A stretch of DNA of 64,000 nt from Actinobacillus capsulatus DSM 19761 (GCF_000374285.1 NZ_KB893931.1:124001-188000), one strand, 5' to 3'. Positions 18,388 through 29,383 are shown, counted from the first letter of the stretch. The notes: generated by a model from the sequence alone, not told the origin. Program-made: numbers and translations.

Positions 18388-20187
18388 TTAGTCTTTACCT
18401 ACATGAAGAATTGCTAAGAATGCTTCTTGCGGCACTTCTACGTTACCGAGAGATTTCATACGTTTTTTACCCTCTTTTTGTTTTTGTAGAAGTTTCTTCT
18501 TACGGCTCACGTCGCCGCCGTAACATTTCGCCAATACGTTTTTACGTAATTGTTTTACGGTTGAACGAGCAATAATGTGGTTACCGATTGCCGCTTGAAT
18601 TGCAATATCAAATTGTTGACGTGGAATTAAATCTTTCATTTTTTCCACTAACTCGCGACCACGGTACTGCGCATTATCTTTATGTACGATTAATGCCAAC
18701 GCATCTACACGTTCACCGTTGATCATAATATCAACACGCACCATATCTGCTGCTTGGAAACGTTTGAAACCGTAATCCAATGACGCATAACCGCGAGAAG
18801 TCGATTTTAAGCGGTCGAAGAAGTCCAACACCACTTCCCCCATCGGGATTTCGTAGGTTAATGCGATTTGATTCCCGTGATACACCATATTGGTTTGTAC
18901 ACCACGTTTTTCCACACAAAGAGTAATCACGTTACCTAAATACTCTTGCGGCACAAGCATATTACATTCCGCAATCGGCTCACGAATTTCCGCAATATTA
19001 CTGATTGGCGGTAATTTTGCCGGACTGTCCACATAAATGGTTTCGCCGTTAGTTTGTATCACTTCGTAAACTACCGTCGGAGCAGTGGTAATTAAGTCGA
19101 GATCGTATTCACGCTCTAAACGCTCTTGAATAATCTCCATATGTAATAAGCCTAAGAAGCCGCAACGGAAACCGAAACCTAATGCGGTTGAGTTTTCCGG
19201 CTCATAAAAAAGCGATGCGTCATTCAGACTTAATTTACCTAACGCGTCACGGAATGCTTCATAATCGTCCGAGCTGATCGGGAATAAACCGGCATATACT
19301 TGTGGCTTAACTTTTTTAAAGCCCGGTAACACTTCGGTTGCCGCATTGTGATGATGAGTTAATGTATCACCCACCGGTGCACCTAAAATATCTTTAATCG
19401 CACACACTACCCAACCTACTTCGCCGGTCTTCAATTCTGTAGTATCAACTTGTTTCGGCGTGAAAATACCTAAACGGTCAACGTTATATGATTGACCGGT
19501 ACTCATTACTTTAATTTTATCGCCTTTTTTGATTGAACCGTTTTTCACACGCACTAAAGACACAACGCCTAAGTAGTTATCGAACCAAGAGTCGATAATC
19601 AATGCCTGTAACGGTGCTTCAGGATCGCCTTCCGGTGCCGGAATTTTTTTCACGATGTCTTCTAATACATCTTCAATACCTAAACCGGTTTTCGCCGAAC
19701 AGCGCACTGCATCCATCGCATCAATACCCACGATGTCTTCAATCTCTTCCGCAACACGCTCAGGATCCGCTGCCGGTAAGTCGATTTTATTTAAAATCGG
19801 CACAACTTCTAAATCCATTTCAATTGCGGTATAGCAGTTTGCCAATGTTTGTGCTTCAACCCCTTGACCGGCATCTACCACTAATAATGCACCTTCACAA
19901 GCAGCAAGCGAACGAGAAACTTCATAAGAGAAGTCCACGTGTCCCGGTGTATCGATAAAGTTTAATTGATAAGTTTCGCCGTCTTGCGCTTTATAATTGA
20001 GCGTTACGCTTTGTGCTTTAATTGTGATACCACGTTCACGCTCTAAATCCATTGAGTCTAAAACTTGTGCTTCCATTTCACGATCCGATAAACCGCCGCA
20101 AGTTTGGATTAAACGGTCGGATAACGTTGATTTACCGTGGTCAATGTGAGCAATAATTGAAAAGTTACGAATGTTTTTCATATTCAT
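18388..20187 (-). CDS. lepA: Elongation factor 4 (LepA)
   Basis: A 599-aa ribosomal back-translocase GTPase. G1 [11 protein letters not shown]3 DTPGHVDF, G4 NKIDLP and the LepA-specific C-terminal domain ([23 protein letters not shown]) are all present. Two start codons are possible: the ATG at 20187 (MNMKNIRN...) and the one two codons later at 20181, where family members usually begin. AGGACA lies 13 nt before the first. It is the first gene of the lepA-lepB-rnc-era-recO run. Confidence 0.95.
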   Translation of the reverse strand: MNMKNIRNFSIIAHIDHGKSTLSDRLIQTCGGLSDREMEAQVLDSMDLERERGITIKAQSVTLNYKAQDGETYQLNFIDTPGHVDFSYEVSRSLAACEGALLVVDAGQGVEAQTLANCYTAIEMDLEVVPILNKIDLPAADPERVAEEIEDIVGIDAMDAVRCSAKTGLGIEDVLEDIVKKIPAPEGDPEAPLQALIIDSWFDNYLGVVSLVRVKNGSIKKGDKIKVMSTGQSYNVDRLGIFTPKQVDTTELKTGEVGWVVCAIKDILGAPVGDTLTHHHNAATEVLPGFKKVKPQVYAGLFPISSDDYEAFRDALGKLSLNDASLFYEPENSTALGFGFRCGFLGLLHMEIIQERLEREYDLDLITTAPTVVYEVIQTNGETIYVDSPAKLPPISNIAEIREPIAECNMLVPQEYLGNVITLCVEKRGVQTNMVYHGNQIALTYEIPMGEVVLDFFDRLKSTSRGYASLDYGFKRFQAADMVRVDIMINGERVDALALIVHKDNAQYRGRELVEKMKDLIPRQQFDIAIQAAIGNHIIARSTVKQLRKNVLAKCYGGDVSRKKKLLQKQKEGKKRMKSLGNVEVPQEAFLAILHVGKD

Positions 20188-20248
20188 CGGGCAATAAATG
20201 TCCTGTGTTGTAATAAATTTATTTAAAAGGGAAATTAACCGACCAATT

Positions 20249-21230
20249 CTACTTTAAATCCGCTGCTTTGGAAAGGAAAAGCACAAAAAAGCAAGCGGTC
20301 GTTTTTTCGAGAAATTTTGCAAAAAAATCTGGAAAAAAGACCGCTTGTTCAAGCAACCGTTTACTGTTGACTGCTTTTGGAACATCCAAAGCTAAACTAA
20401 TCGCCGTAATCACTGCAATCCCGTTTGCACCATTTTGCTTAAGTATTGCAACGTGTTCAGCTTTAACGCCACCGATAGAAACAATCGGCTTACGAATTCC
20501 CGCATCACAGGCTTTTTTGACAAAATCCAAACCGATCGGCGGATTATGTTTTTCTTTGGAACTAGTGGGTAATCCTTTCGCTGCCAATTCACCGGCAATA
20601 GCATACGCTGCTACGCTCTCGGAAGTTGCCTCAAAAATTTGACCGCTTGTCGCAACTGCACTAAATGCAGCCAATACGGATCCAAGCAAACACCCCGAAG
20701 CCATAATATTGGGAAATAATGGCATACCATTGGCAATTTTCGCTAAGTATTTACCATCGCTGATATAATCAACGTTTCCACTAACAGCAACTATACATTG
20801 ATATTTATTCGCCACATAATGCGCAATCTCTGCAATATTTGCCGTTCCATTACCTGTATCTACCCCCTTAGCTTGCCAATTTAGTTCGGCCAGCGTGGCT
20901 ATTTCACCTAAGTTTCCCCTAATCACCGAAAAATGAATTTCATCTAACAATCTCATCACCGTATGGTAACGGTAATCCATTGCTGCAACACCAACCGGAT
21001 CCAAAGCAATAGGGATTCCAGCTTTGTTCGCTATTTTTCCGGCTAAGCACATCGCTTCCACTTCTGTCGATCTTACTGTACCAATATTAATAAGCAGTGC
21101 ATTGCTGATTTGTACAAAACTTTCGGCTTCTTCAACTGCGGGTAGACATTAGTGGTGATGCACCGATAGTGAGTAAACCGTTAGACGCAAAATGTCTTAT
21201 CCAGCATAACAATAAATGTATGCTTATTTA
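20249..21230 (-). pseudogene. thiM::thiE deletion-fusion remnant
   Basis: From about 21,230 down to 20,580 the minus strand encodes hydroxyethylthiazole kinase (ThiM) fragments: NGLLTIGASPLMS in one frame, then AVEEAESFVQISNALLINIG and ALDPVGVAAMDYRYHTV in another. A frameshift with an in-frame stop therefore lies near 21,145. At about 20,575 the reading runs directly into the C-terminal part of thiamine-phosphate synthase (PTSSKEKHNPPIGLDFV...KPIVSIGGVKAEHV...GIAVITAI). The ThiM C terminus, any thiD, and the ThiE N terminus are deleted. The remaining open frame (20249-21061) ends by reading through a terminator-like uptake-signal pair. It lies downstream of a TPP riboswitch and should be non-functional. 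Confidence 0.85.
20290..20348 (-). terminator. Inverted uptake-signal pair, probable old thi-operon terminator
   Basis: CAAGCGGTC and GACCGCTTG face each other about 40 nt apart, with A/T-rich flanks, inside the 3' end of the thi remnant open frame. This suggests that the frame now reads through a former terminator. Confidence 0.5.
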
Positions 21231-21330
21231 TCTCAAACACAGATATAATCACCACAAAACTTACTGTGATGTTTTAAATGAATGGCAACAAAAAATGATA
21301 AGAAAAAAGAAAAGATAGAGAAATAACGAT

Positions 21331-21411
21331 TGGCATATTAGTTTCCTACGCCAGTATTAACTGGATCAGGTTCACGGGTCTAATCTCAGCCTCGTTGGAG
21401 GCACCCCGACT
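21331..21411 (-). promoter_or_regulatory. TPP riboswitch (THI element)
   Basis: The minus strand carries the conserved thiamine-pyrophosphate aptamer: TCGGGGTGCC, then AGGCTGAGATTAGACCCGTG, AACCTGATCCAGTTAATACTGG and CGTAGGAAA. All core elements (CUGAGA, ACCUGAU, GCGUAGGGA-like) are present. It precedes the ruined thiM remnant by about 100-180 nt, so it appears to control nothing functional now. Confidence 0.93.
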
Positions 21412-21576
21412 AAAAATTATTGTTAGTTTAAAGAAATTACCGATGAAAACCAATCGGCTGATTTTGAATATGTGAACAAGATCACACTTAAAAAACAAGC
21501 GGCTAAAAAATGTAACTTTTTTACAAAAAAATCCGATATTATGTAGCTGTTACACAAAATTATTGATAAATGAAAC

Positions 21577-21660
21577 GTAGGGGCGAACCGATGTGTTCGC
21601 CCAAGAAAAATCAATAAGGAATATTGTCTATCAAGAGCGGACACATCGGTCCGCCCCTAC
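21577..21660. repeat. Inverted pair of short palindromic REP-like units
   Basis: A 26-nt unit starting GTAGGGGCGAACCGATGT (21577-21602) is followed by a reversed copy ending CATCGGTCCGCCCCTAC (21635-21660). Each is itself palindromic (GGGCGAAC/GTTCGCCC). The arrangement resembles a REP/BIME element, lying between the esterase gene and the thi remnant. The rest of 21,420-21,720 shows no gene. Confidence 0.6.
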
Positions 21661-21726
21661 AAACTGATTTATGCATTTGCTACATAATACCGAAAAAATC
21701 ACAAAATTTAACCGCTTATATCAAGG

Positions 21727-23748
21727 CTAGAACTGATAACCTACATGAGTATGGAATGATGTACCTGAGAAGTTATCACGACGACCTAAATCACGTTGTA
21801 CCGCAAGTTGGAAATGCCACGGGCTTGATTTCGCTTTCCAATCAAGACCGGCTTGCACATTTACCCAACTCTTATCCGCCTGCGCCAGACCAACTTTAAA
21901 TTTGCTGTTATTAAAGCCTGTCACTAGCTCTGCCGGTGAATCATGCCATTCTTTTACCCAACGAGCATTCACATAAGGCTGCCAATCTGCAAGTTGATAA
22001 CGGTATTCCGCACCAACGCCACTACGCATGCTACGAATTTGCTGTTCTTCAAAACTTAATCGCATTGCATTCGCTTCCGTCTCGCCAAAATCCGTTACTT
22101 TACCATGGCTATTGGTAAGATCCGCTAACAACGCTACTTGGTTATTATCAAATTGCCATTCATAACCACCAAATACACCGGTACTGATTACTGTGCCGCT
22201 CGTTTCACCTTTTTGTGAACGTTTAGCACTGCCTAGCTGAATTTGACGACTGGTTTTATAGTCATTGTCACTTAATTGTAATGCAGCACCAACCCACCAT
22301 TTATCCGCATCATAACGTACAGCGGTATTAATCGCTTTGCTTTTAATTTTGCCTTTCGTTGAACCTTTTGCACCTTCTAAATCACTTTGGCTAAATAATG
22401 CGGAGAATTGCCATTGTGGGGTAAATTGCGCTTTCAAACCTGCATAAATCTCATCACCTTCTTTATAACGTTGATATGCTGCGATACCTTGTACAGTTTT
22501 CGCTTCTTGGTTTAATAAACGATTACTGTTGCTTTGTTGACGAGCGAAATCAAAGGTTTTCTCCGTTGAGTGTAACGCTAATTGTGGCAATACGCTTACT
22601 TCGATCGGTGCTTGTAATACATTTAAAATGTAATCCGCCATCACTTTGTGCGCTACTGCCCCCGGGTGGAAACCGTCTGCAAATAATTTACCGTCTGCGC
22701 TGGCTTGATCCGTTGCCGTACAAACTGTCTGTGTAGTTGATGCACATACGGTTGCAGTGGTGTTGGTTAACCCGAAATCCGCCGGATTACTCAGCATATC
22801 TTTAAAGAGTGCATCCGTATCAATTCGTACAATATTACCGCCCACTGAATTTAATGCTTGAGTCGTTACGCTATTTAGGAAATTTGTTGCACTTGCCGCC
22901 TGTGTTGTAAACTGTTGATATTGTTGAATAAGTGTAGTGGTAAATGAGTTCTGATCGACTACCGCTCTCAATGCATCACCTAATTCAGATTGGTAAAGCG
23001 CACTAGCCGTATTCGCTAAGACCTGTATGCGAGCATTTTCGAAATCTGCAAGATTAGTCTGGCTGCTATTATTTAATGTGGCTAAATTTGCATTAAATGC
23101 ATCCTGAAAGGCTTTCTTAGCCGTTTCACCAGCGCCTTTTTTAACCGCTTCTACACGATCAGCAAAACTACTTGCTGCAGATGTACCAAATTGTTGGAAT
23201 AGTGATGGCGTATAAGCCACTTTCGGTACGGTTGGAGCGACAAGCAAGCTTACACCAGCTTGTTTTAATGTCGCCCATTGCTGCGCGCTATTTTGTGCTG
23301 CTACGGTACTTTCAGTTTGAACTGTCTGTAAAGCATCTTGGCTTGCAATCGCTTTCGTTAAAATGATTGGTATATCATTGCCACCTGCCCACATAATATG
23401 CAAAGCATCACGTTTTACACCATTTGCCAAATAGTTTTGAATTTGTTTAGCTATGGCTACGTTAGGTTGTACATTAGTATATTGACTATTGGTTGGCACT
23501 ACTACGCCACCGCTATAAGCATAGTCGGAACCGCCTTTTGAAGATGCGATTAAGCTGCTGCCAAGCGCTTTCGCTAAATGTTCGTTATAAAGCGCATTTG
23601 GTGTGCCGTTCGGTTGATTATATGCCGCTTTATTTAACCATCCTGTTTGTCCCACATCGCTTAAACTATCTCCAAATACTACAACATCTTGCGCAATTGC
23701 CGCAGAGGGAAAGGCTGAAGCAAATAACGCTAAATATGTTTTTTTCAT
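21727..23748 (-). CDS. GDSL-esterase autotransporter
   Basis: A 673-aa type V secreted esterase/lipase. A signal peptide (cleavage after AIA, about residue 19) is followed by a GDSL hydrolase domain: VVFGDSLSDVG puts the nucleophile at Ser28, WAGGNDI is block III, and DGFHPGAVAHKVMADY (about 355-370) carries the catalytic Asp and His. From about residue 400 a beta-barrel translocator begins, ending in HVGYQF with the terminal aromatic typical of outer-membrane proteins. The architecture matches EstA/ApeE-type autotransporters. The start at 23748 (MKKTYLALF) is chosen for the signal peptide; a GTG six nt earlier is closer to AGGAG. Confidence 0.88.
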   Translation of the reverse strand: MKKTYLALFASAFPSAAIAQDVVVFGDSLSDVGQTGWLNKAAYNQPNGTPNALYNEHLAKALGSSLIASSKGGSDYAYSGGVVVPTNSQYTNVQPNVAIAKQIQNYLANGVKRDALHIMWAGGNDIPIILTKAIASQDALQTVQTESTVAAQNSAQQWATLKQAGVSLLVAPTVPKVAYTPSLFQQFGTSAASSFADRVEAVKKGAGETAKKAFQDAFNANLATLNNSSQTNLADFENARIQVLANTASALYQSELGDALRAVVDQNSFTTTLIQQYQQFTTQAASATNFLNSVTTQALNSVGGNIVRIDTDALFKDMLSNPADFGLTNTTATVCASTTQTVCTATDQASADGKLFADGFHPGAVAHKVMADYILNVLQAPIEVSVLPQLALHSTEKTFDFARQQSNSNRLLNQEAKTVQGIAAYQRYKEGDEIYAGLKAQFTPQWQFSALFSQSDLEGAKGSTKGKIKSKAINTAVRYDADKWWVGAALQLSDNDYKTSRQIQLGSAKRSQKGETSGTVISTGVFGGYEWQFDNNQVALLADLTNSHGKVTDFGETEANAMRLSFEEQQIRSMRSGVGAEYRYQLADWQPYVNARWVKEWHDSPAELVTGFNNSKFKVGLAQADKSWVNVQAGLDWKAKSSPWHFQLAVQRDLGRRDNFSGTSFHTHVGYQF

Positions 23749-23777
23749 TTTCACTGGTTTTCTCCTAGAAATACAAA

Positions 23778-23820
23778 GCGATAACATTTATTTACAAGAA
23801 ATGTAAATAAATGTTATCGC
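23778..23820 (-). terminator. Perfect 19-bp hairpin between the symporter and esterase genes
   Basis: GCGATAACATTTATTTACA (23778-23796) is the exact reverse complement of 23802-23820, with a 5-nt loop. On the minus strand it follows the symporter stop by 36 nt and is trailed by TTTGTATTT. It ends 29 nt before the esterase start, so it may be a terminator, an esterase leader structure, or both. Confidence 0.65.
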
Positions 23821-23856
23821 CTTACAAATAAAAAACAAATTGGACTTGTTAGCTAA

Positions 23857-25305
23857 TTAGTTGTTTTTTGATTTCCAAATTAGCGGATCCACACCACGAT
23901 GAATTAAATCTTGATGCTCTTCAATCTTAAATACTGGCTCTTGTCCCGCTTTAATCTGACGAACATAGTCTTTCAATAAACGCCATACGATTGGTGCAAG
24001 AATTAAGATTGCAATTAAGTTAATCACCGCCATTGATGCCATCACCGTATCGGCAAACGCCCAAACGATACCGCCGTCACGCACCGCACCAAAATAAACG
24101 AAGAATAGCACAATGATTCTAAAGCCCCAAACAAACCAAGGTTTGTTTTTAATATAACGAATATTGGTTTCCGCATAAGCATAGTTACCAATAATTGAGG
24201 TATAGCAGAATAATAACAAGATGAACGCTAAGAAATGTAAGCCAAATTCACCTAAGTGGTATTGCAATGCGGTTTGTGTTAATTCAACACCTTTTAATGT
24301 TTCATTACCGTAGTTATCCGACATTAAGATAATCACTGCCGTACAAGTACAAACCACCATGGTATCAACAAATACGCCTAGCATTTGAATTAAGCCTTGG
24401 CTTGCCGGATGTTTTGCATCTGAAGTTGCAGCTGAATTCGGTGCTGAACCCATACCCGCTTCATTTGAGAATAAACCACGTTTAATCCCCATTAGCATAG
24501 TTTTTGACACCAATGCACCGAACATACCACCGGCTGCTGCCGAGAAATCAAATGCGCTATCAATAATTAAAGTTAATACGGACGGAACACGTTCAATATT
24601 CATTCCAAGAATAATTACGGCAATAATCAGATAAAATAATGCCATCATCGGCACAACTCTTGATGAAACTTGACCGATAAGCTTAACACCACCGGAAATA
24701 ATAACACCGGTTACGATCACTAAAATCACACCGATATATTGTCCGTTCCATTCCCATGCTTTGTTAGTTGCTGCCACAATCGAGTTAGATTGCACGGCAT
24801 TAAATGCAAAACCGAAAGTAAAAATTAATGTCACCGCAAACGCAATCGCCATCGGTTTAAATTTTAAACCACGTGTAATATAGTAAGCTGGGCCGCCACG
24901 GAACATACCATTTGGATCTCGGGTTTTATATAGCTGTGCGAGTGATGACTCTGCAAATGCCGAACTCATTCCCATTAATGCGGTTATCCACATCCAAAAT
25001 ACTGCGCCCGGACCACCTAATGCAATGGCGGTTGCCACACCGCCGATGTTACCCACACCGACTCGGCTTGCTAAACCGGTTGCAAATGCCTGAAACGGTG
25101 TAAGTGAATTCCCTTCTGCTGAACGCCCGCCCCACATTTCTTGGATGCTTCTCGGCAATAAACGTAATTGCACCAAACCAGTGGTGATCGTAAAAAACAT
25201 CCCAACACCTAAAAGTAGTAGAATGGTGATATCCCAGAGTGGCTCATCAACAGTATTGACAATCCACGTCAGCAGGTTTTCAAAGCCTGAAACAATAAAA
25301 TCCAT
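23857..25305 (-). CDS. Alanine/glycine:cation symporter (AGCS family)
   Basis: A 482-aa integral membrane transporter with about ten hydrophobic segments. It takes up alanine or glycine with sodium or protons. The family signature near residue 95 (GVGNIGGVATAIALGGPGAVFWMW, described in part) and the region GLFSNEAGMGSAPNSAATSD are clear. It is a single gene with nothing coupled upstream. Confidence 0.9.
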   Translation of the reverse strand: MDFIVSGFENLLTWIVNTVDEPLWDITILLLLGVGMFFTITTGLVQLRLLPRSIQEMWGGRSAEGNSLTPFQAFATGLASRVGVGNIGGVATAIALGGPGAVFWMWITALMGMSSAFAESSLAQLYKTRDPNGMFRGGPAYYITRGLKFKPMAIAFAVTLIFTFGFAFNAVQSNSIVAATNKAWEWNGQYIGVILVIVTGVIISGGVKLIGQVSSRVVPMMALFYLIIAVIILGMNIERVPSVLTLIIDSAFDFSAAAGGMFGALVSKTMLMGIKRGLFSNEAGMGSAPNSAATSDAKHPASQGLIQMLGVFVDTMVVCTCTAVIILMSDNYGNETLKGVELTQTALQYHLGEFGLHFLAFILLLFCYTSIIGNYAYAETNIRYIKNKPWFVWGFRIIVLFFVYFGAVRDGGIVWAFADTVMASMAVINLIAILILAPIVWRLLKDYVRQIKAGQEPVFKIEEHQDLIHRGVDPLIWKSKNN

Positions 25306-25410
25306 TAAAAAAGCCTCATAAAAAGTTAAAAATAGAAAAAGGGAAACGATTGCATTGTAATGATTTTTTAACGTTTGAAAAGATTTTTTAATCTAATTAA
25401 TTAACAAAAG

Positions 25411-26427
25411 TTATCGTCTTAATAATCCGGAGCCGGTCGTAATCTCAATAAAACTGCTATGAAATAAGGTAATACCTAGCAGAATCAAGCCAAGCCCCGC
25501 TGCAATCTTTAAAAAGAGTACCAGTTTTTTACTGGTCTGTTCAGAGATATACCACGAACTTAACCGAATCGCTTTATTGCGAGCGACTAACACCAGCCAA
25601 GCAAATAAACTTAGGGTTAAACCTGTTCCGACTGCCATCATCAATGCTGAAGCAACACCCCAAGCATATAAATCCAATGTATAGGCTAAAAATAAAACTA
25701 AAATCGCACCGGAACAAGGTCTGGCTCCAATACTGAGAATAATCATCAGTTGAGCTTTCCAATCTTTTGCTCGTTGCATTTGATCAGAAGACGGCAAATG
25801 TTGATGCCCGCAGCCACAATTCTCTGAATGAATATGCAGCTTAGCGTTAACAAGCGGTCGAATTTGACTCATTTTTTGCAAATTCGGGGCTGCCGAGATT
25901 TTGCGAATATTAGGCTTTTGCTGCACGGTCGTTTTTACTTTCCGTGAAACATTTTTTAATGCTTGATAGCACCAATAGGTACCAAACAAAATCATCAAGG
26001 CAAAGCTGCCTCGCTCCACCCATTTAAGTGTAAAATTAAAGTAGCTGCGAGAAAGTGTAAAGACCACCACAATGACCGTCACCAAACTCACTGCGACAAT
26101 GCCTTGCATTAGCGCAGATAATAAGCTGATCTTCATAGCTTGGTTTAGTTTAGTCTTTTCAAGCGAAAGATAACTAGTCAAAATAAATTTACCGTGTCCC
26201 GGACCTAAAGCATGAAATACGCCATAAAGAAAACTAATAAGCATCAGTGTTATACCGGCTTGTTGCAAATGCATACTTAATGCGGTCAGCGAACCGGAAA
26301 GCTGTTGGTTAAATGCTTTCTGCCATACCATTACCTGATAAAGCATCACCGGATAGCTTTGGTAAATGGCAAAAAATACGAGAAATATGACCGCTAGCCA
26401 AATTGCAGATTTACCTATTATTCGCAT
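25411..26427 (-). CDS. zevB: ZevB-like NicO-family metal permease
   Basis: A 338-aa inner-membrane protein of the NicO/RcnA superfamily with about six membrane segments. Metal-binding motifs include HALGPGHGKF (about residue 70) and a His/Cys-rich cytoplasmic loop (LHIHSENCGCGHQHLPS). The second signature is GARPCSGAILVL. In Haemophilus influenzae the equivalent pair zevA-zevB is needed for zinc acquisition. It overlaps zevA by 10 nt and is translationally coupled. Nickel or cobalt as substrate cannot be excluded from sequence. Confidence 0.82.
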   Translation of the reverse strand: MRIIGKSAIWLAVIFLVFFAIYQSYPVMLYQVMVWQKAFNQQLSGSLTALSMHLQQAGITLMLISFLYGVFHALGPGHGKFILTSYLSLEKTKLNQAMKISLLSALMQGIVAVSLVTVIVVVFTLSRSYFNFTLKWVERGSFALMILFGTYWCYQALKNVSRKVKTTVQQKPNIRKISAAPNLQKMSQIRPLVNAKLHIHSENCGCGHQHLPSSDQMQRAKDWKAQLMIILSIGARPCSGAILVLFLAYTLDLYAWGVASALMMAVGTGLTLSLFAWLVLVARNKAIRLSSWYISEQTSKKLVLFLKIAAGLGLILLGITLFHSSFIEITTGSGLLRR

Positions 26428-27059
26428 ACAACGGTTACCTTTTGTGCAAATTGAGCACCTAATGAATTGTCTTCATTATCTGCCATTTCCGGCGATTGGT
26501 TTTTATCTAAACTGGAAGCATATAGACGAAGAGAATTACTGATTTTCGGCTGGGTTAATGTCGCTTTACACTGTGAGTTGCTAATAGACAATGCGTTAGC
26601 ACTATTATATTCCATCCCCATATAATAGCTTGGTTCATATGTGTAAAAGCGGATTGGGTTATTTTTGAGATCATGCGGTTTACTTAACGGAATTGTAATA
26701 TAAAACACCACTCTATTGCCATGAATTTTAAAACGAGTATTAAGTGGTTTCGCACTAAATTTGATAAATTGGTCTTTCGCATCATAAAGATAGCTGAAAT
26801 AATGCGTTTCAATCGCAGTCTGTGTCATTTCATCAGTAATTGATTTTTCTGTTGCCGCTTTATTCGTGCTGTTATTTACTTCATAAATCAATTCTGCTGA
26901 GGCAATCTCATCCAGCATCCACTCCATTTCAAACGCATTTAGCTTTGTCCCTTCTACCAAGACGTTATTTTTTAAATCGACAAAAGAATGCGGATGTGCG
27001 AGTAATACCGGACTAAACAATACCGCTGAAAATATACTGAATAATTTTACTAATTTCAT
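26418..27059 (-). CDS. zevA: ZevA-like periplasmic metal-transport protein (DUF1007)
   Basis: A 213-aa exported protein of the DUF1007 family. The signal peptide (MKLVKLFSIFSAVLFSPVLLA) is followed at once by HPHSFVDLKN, whose histidines could bind zinc. The partner permease gene overlaps it downstream. It starts just after the rnpB terminator, so its promoter must be very compact or it depends on read-through; no Zur-type palindrome was recognised in the 60-nt gap. Confidence 0.82.
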   Translation of the reverse strand: MKLVKLFSIFSAVLFSPVLLAHPHSFVDLKNNVLVEGTKLNAFEMEWMLDEIASAELIYEVNNSTNKAATEKSITDEMTQTAIETHYFSYLYDAKDQFIKFSAKPLNTRFKIHGNRVVFYITIPLSKPHDLKNNPIRFYTYEPSYYMGMEYNSANALSISNSQCKATLTQPKISNSLRLYASSLDKNQSPEMADNEDNSLGAQFAQKVTVVCE

Positions 27060-27081
27060 TGAGTCTCCCTATTAGAAAAAC

Positions 27082-27114
27082 AAAAAGCGAACAAGTCACC
27101 CTGTTCGCTTTTTT
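27082..27114 (-). terminator. Terminator of rnpB
   Basis: AAAAAGCGAACA (27082-27093) pairs with TGTTCGCTTTTTT (27102-27114). On the minus strand it follows the 3' end of rnpB and is trailed by a T-run. Confidence 0.8.
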
Positions 27115-27119
27115 AGAAT

Positions 27120-27510
<391 letters not shown>

Positions 27511-27579
27511 TAGCGAGTATAACGGATTTGCAAAGTTTTGCCAATATTTAACCGCTTGTTCGGTGAATTATTGGCAAAT

Positions 27580-27616
27580 AAAAAAGGATTAAGTTCCAAA
27601 AAACTTAATCCTTTCT
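27580..27616 (-). terminator. Terminator of rplY
   Basis: On the minus strand AAAGGATTAAGTT and AACTTAATCCTTT form a 13-bp stem with a short loop, followed by TTTATTT, 27 nt after the rplY stop. Confidence 0.85.
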
Positions 27617-27642
27617 TTTTACTCACTTTTAACGTTTAAAAA

Positions 27643-27930
27643 TTAAACGCGCTTGAAGTCTAAGTGAACTAATTTTGGCTTAGTTGGATGGCGTTGAATT
27701 GCTTGTACTTTAACTTGCTCTTCTTTACCCGCTACAACGATAGTTAATACTTCGCTATAGAACGCATCGTGGATTTGTGCGTTGTTTACGTTATCGTGGT
27801 TTAAAACGATTGATACAGGTTCTGCGTTACCACCGTAGATGATTGCAGGAACTTGACCATTGTGACGCAGGCGGCGGCTCGCACCCTTACCTTGCGCAGA
27901 ACGAACTTCAGCTTCAAATTTGAATGACAT
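27643..27930 (-). CDS. rplY: 50S ribosomal protein L25
   Basis: A 95-aa single-domain L25 (short form, without the CTC domain) that binds 5S rRNA. The pattern [21 protein letters not shown] near the N terminus and VHLDFKRV at the end are characteristic. It is a single gene with its own terminator. Confidence 0.95.
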   Translation of the reverse strand: MSFKFEAEVRSAQGKGASRRLRHNGQVPAIIYGGNAEPVSIVLNHDNVNNAQIHDAFYSEVLTIVVAGKEEQVKVQAIQRHPTKPKLVHLDFKRV

Positions 27931-28114
27931 TGTTTGATACTCTTAAAGTAAAAAGGAACATAACGTTCCGTGAATATAAAAAATAGCAGGCGACCCAGCT
28001 ATTTCACAAAAGAATTCCGGCTAAAAAAGCCGAGGGGGTATTCTACGCATTTTTTTGACAAAATGCAAAACAAAAAGAAGCGAATAATATCACCTCTTTT
28101 CATTATTTAAACAA

Positions 28115-29383
28115 TTAAGCTACTAGCGCTTTTACTTGTTTTGCATACGCATCCCAATCAGTAATTGGGCGAGTTGCAACGCCTGAATCCATAGCCGCTT
28201 TAGCAACCGCTGATGAAACAGCCACAATTAAACGTGGGTCAAATGGTGTTGGGATTACGTAATCCGGGCCAAATGATAATTCACCATAGGTTGATAATAC
28301 TTCAAACGGAACCGGCTCTTTCGCTAAATCCGCAATTGCGTGTGCCGCGGCCATTTTCATTTCTTCATTAATGGTTGTTGCACCGACATCTAACGCACCA
28401 CGGAACAAGAACGGGAAGCAAAGTACGTTATTTACTTGGTTCGGATAATCTGAACGACCGGTACATACGATCGCATCTGCACGTACAGCTTTTGCTTCGT
28501 GTGGTGTTGTCTCTGGCACCGGATTTGCTAATGCAAGAATTAACGGATCTTTTGCCATGGTTTTGATCATATCTTGGCTTAATGCTCCCGCTTTAGAACA
28601 GCCTAAGAATACATCCGCACCCGCTACTGCATCTGCAAGTGTACGCCAACCGTTATCTTCAATCGCATAGAATTGTTTTGTTTCATCCATATTATCGCCA
28701 CGACCTTGGTAAATCACCCCTTTAGAATCGCACATCGTAATATTTTCTTTTTTGAAACCTAATGAGCGTAATAGGTTGGTACAAGCAATTGCAGATGCGC
28801 CCGCACCATTAACCACCAAACGAACCTCACTAATATCTTTCCCCACGATTTGTAAACCGTTTACAGCTGCTGCGCCTACGATAATAGCCGTACCGTGTTG
28901 GTCGTCATGGAATACAGGAATGCCCATACGCTCACGTAATTTTTTCTCAATATAGAAACATTCCGGCGCTTTGATATCTTCTAAGTTGATCCCACCGAAA
29001 GTTGGCTCTAACGATGCAATAATATCGACTAATTTATCCGGATCATGTTCGTTAATCTCGATATCAAATACATCAACACCGGCAAATTTTTTGAATAATA
29101 CACCCTTACCTTCCATTACTGGTTTAGACGCTAATGCACCGATATTACCTAAACCAAGTACGGCTGTACCGTTTGAAATTACTGCAACTAAGTTACCACG
29201 AGCGGTATAACGACGCGCTGCTGCCGGATCTTTTTCAATTTCTAAACAAGGTTCTGCTACACCAGGGGAATAAGCTAATGCTAAATCATGCTGTGTCGCA
29301 AGTGATTTGGTTGGTGTAACTGCAATTTTGCCCGGCACGGGGAATTCATGAAAATCTAACGCTTGTTGTCTTAAATCGCTCAT
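28115..29383 (-). CDS. Malic enzyme, short NAD(P)-dependent form
   Basis: A 422-aa oxaloacetate-decarboxylating malate dehydrogenase (malate to pyruvate plus CO2). The N-terminal malic domain has [17 protein letters not shown] and [26 protein letters not shown] marks the metal/substrate region. The NAD(P)-binding domain follows ([16 protein letters not shown]). It lacks the C-terminal phosphotransacetylase-like domain of full-length MaeB. It lies downstream of the citrate lyase cluster but behind a terminator, so it has its own promoter; it could pull C4 acids from citrate use to pyruvate. AAGGATAGG precedes the ATG. Confidence 0.9.
   Translation of the reverse strand: MSDLRQQALDFHEFPVPGKIAVTPTKSLATQHDLALAYSPGVAEPCLEIEKDPAAARRYTARGNLVAVISNGTAVLGLGNIGALASKPVMEGKGVLFKKFAGVDVFDIEINEHDPDKLVDIIASLEPTFGGINLEDIKAPECFYIEKKLRERMGIPVFHDDQHGTAIIVGAAAVNGLQIVGKDISEVRLVVNGAGASAIACTNLLRSLGFKKENITMCDSKGVIYQGRGDNMDETKQFYAIEDNGWRTLADAVAGADVFLGCSKAGALSQDMIKTMAKDPLILALANPVPETTPHEAKAVRADAIVCTGRSDYPNQVNNVLCFPFLFRGALDVGATTINEEMKMAAAHAIADLAKEPVPFEVLSTYGELSFGPDYVIPTPFDPRLIVAVSSAVAKAAMDSGVATRPITDWDAYAKQVKALVA

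Noticed and set aside
22476-23768. Plus-strand frames opposite the esterase gene
   Set aside because: They are antisense shadows; the minus-strand protein has a signal peptide, catalytic motifs and a barrel.
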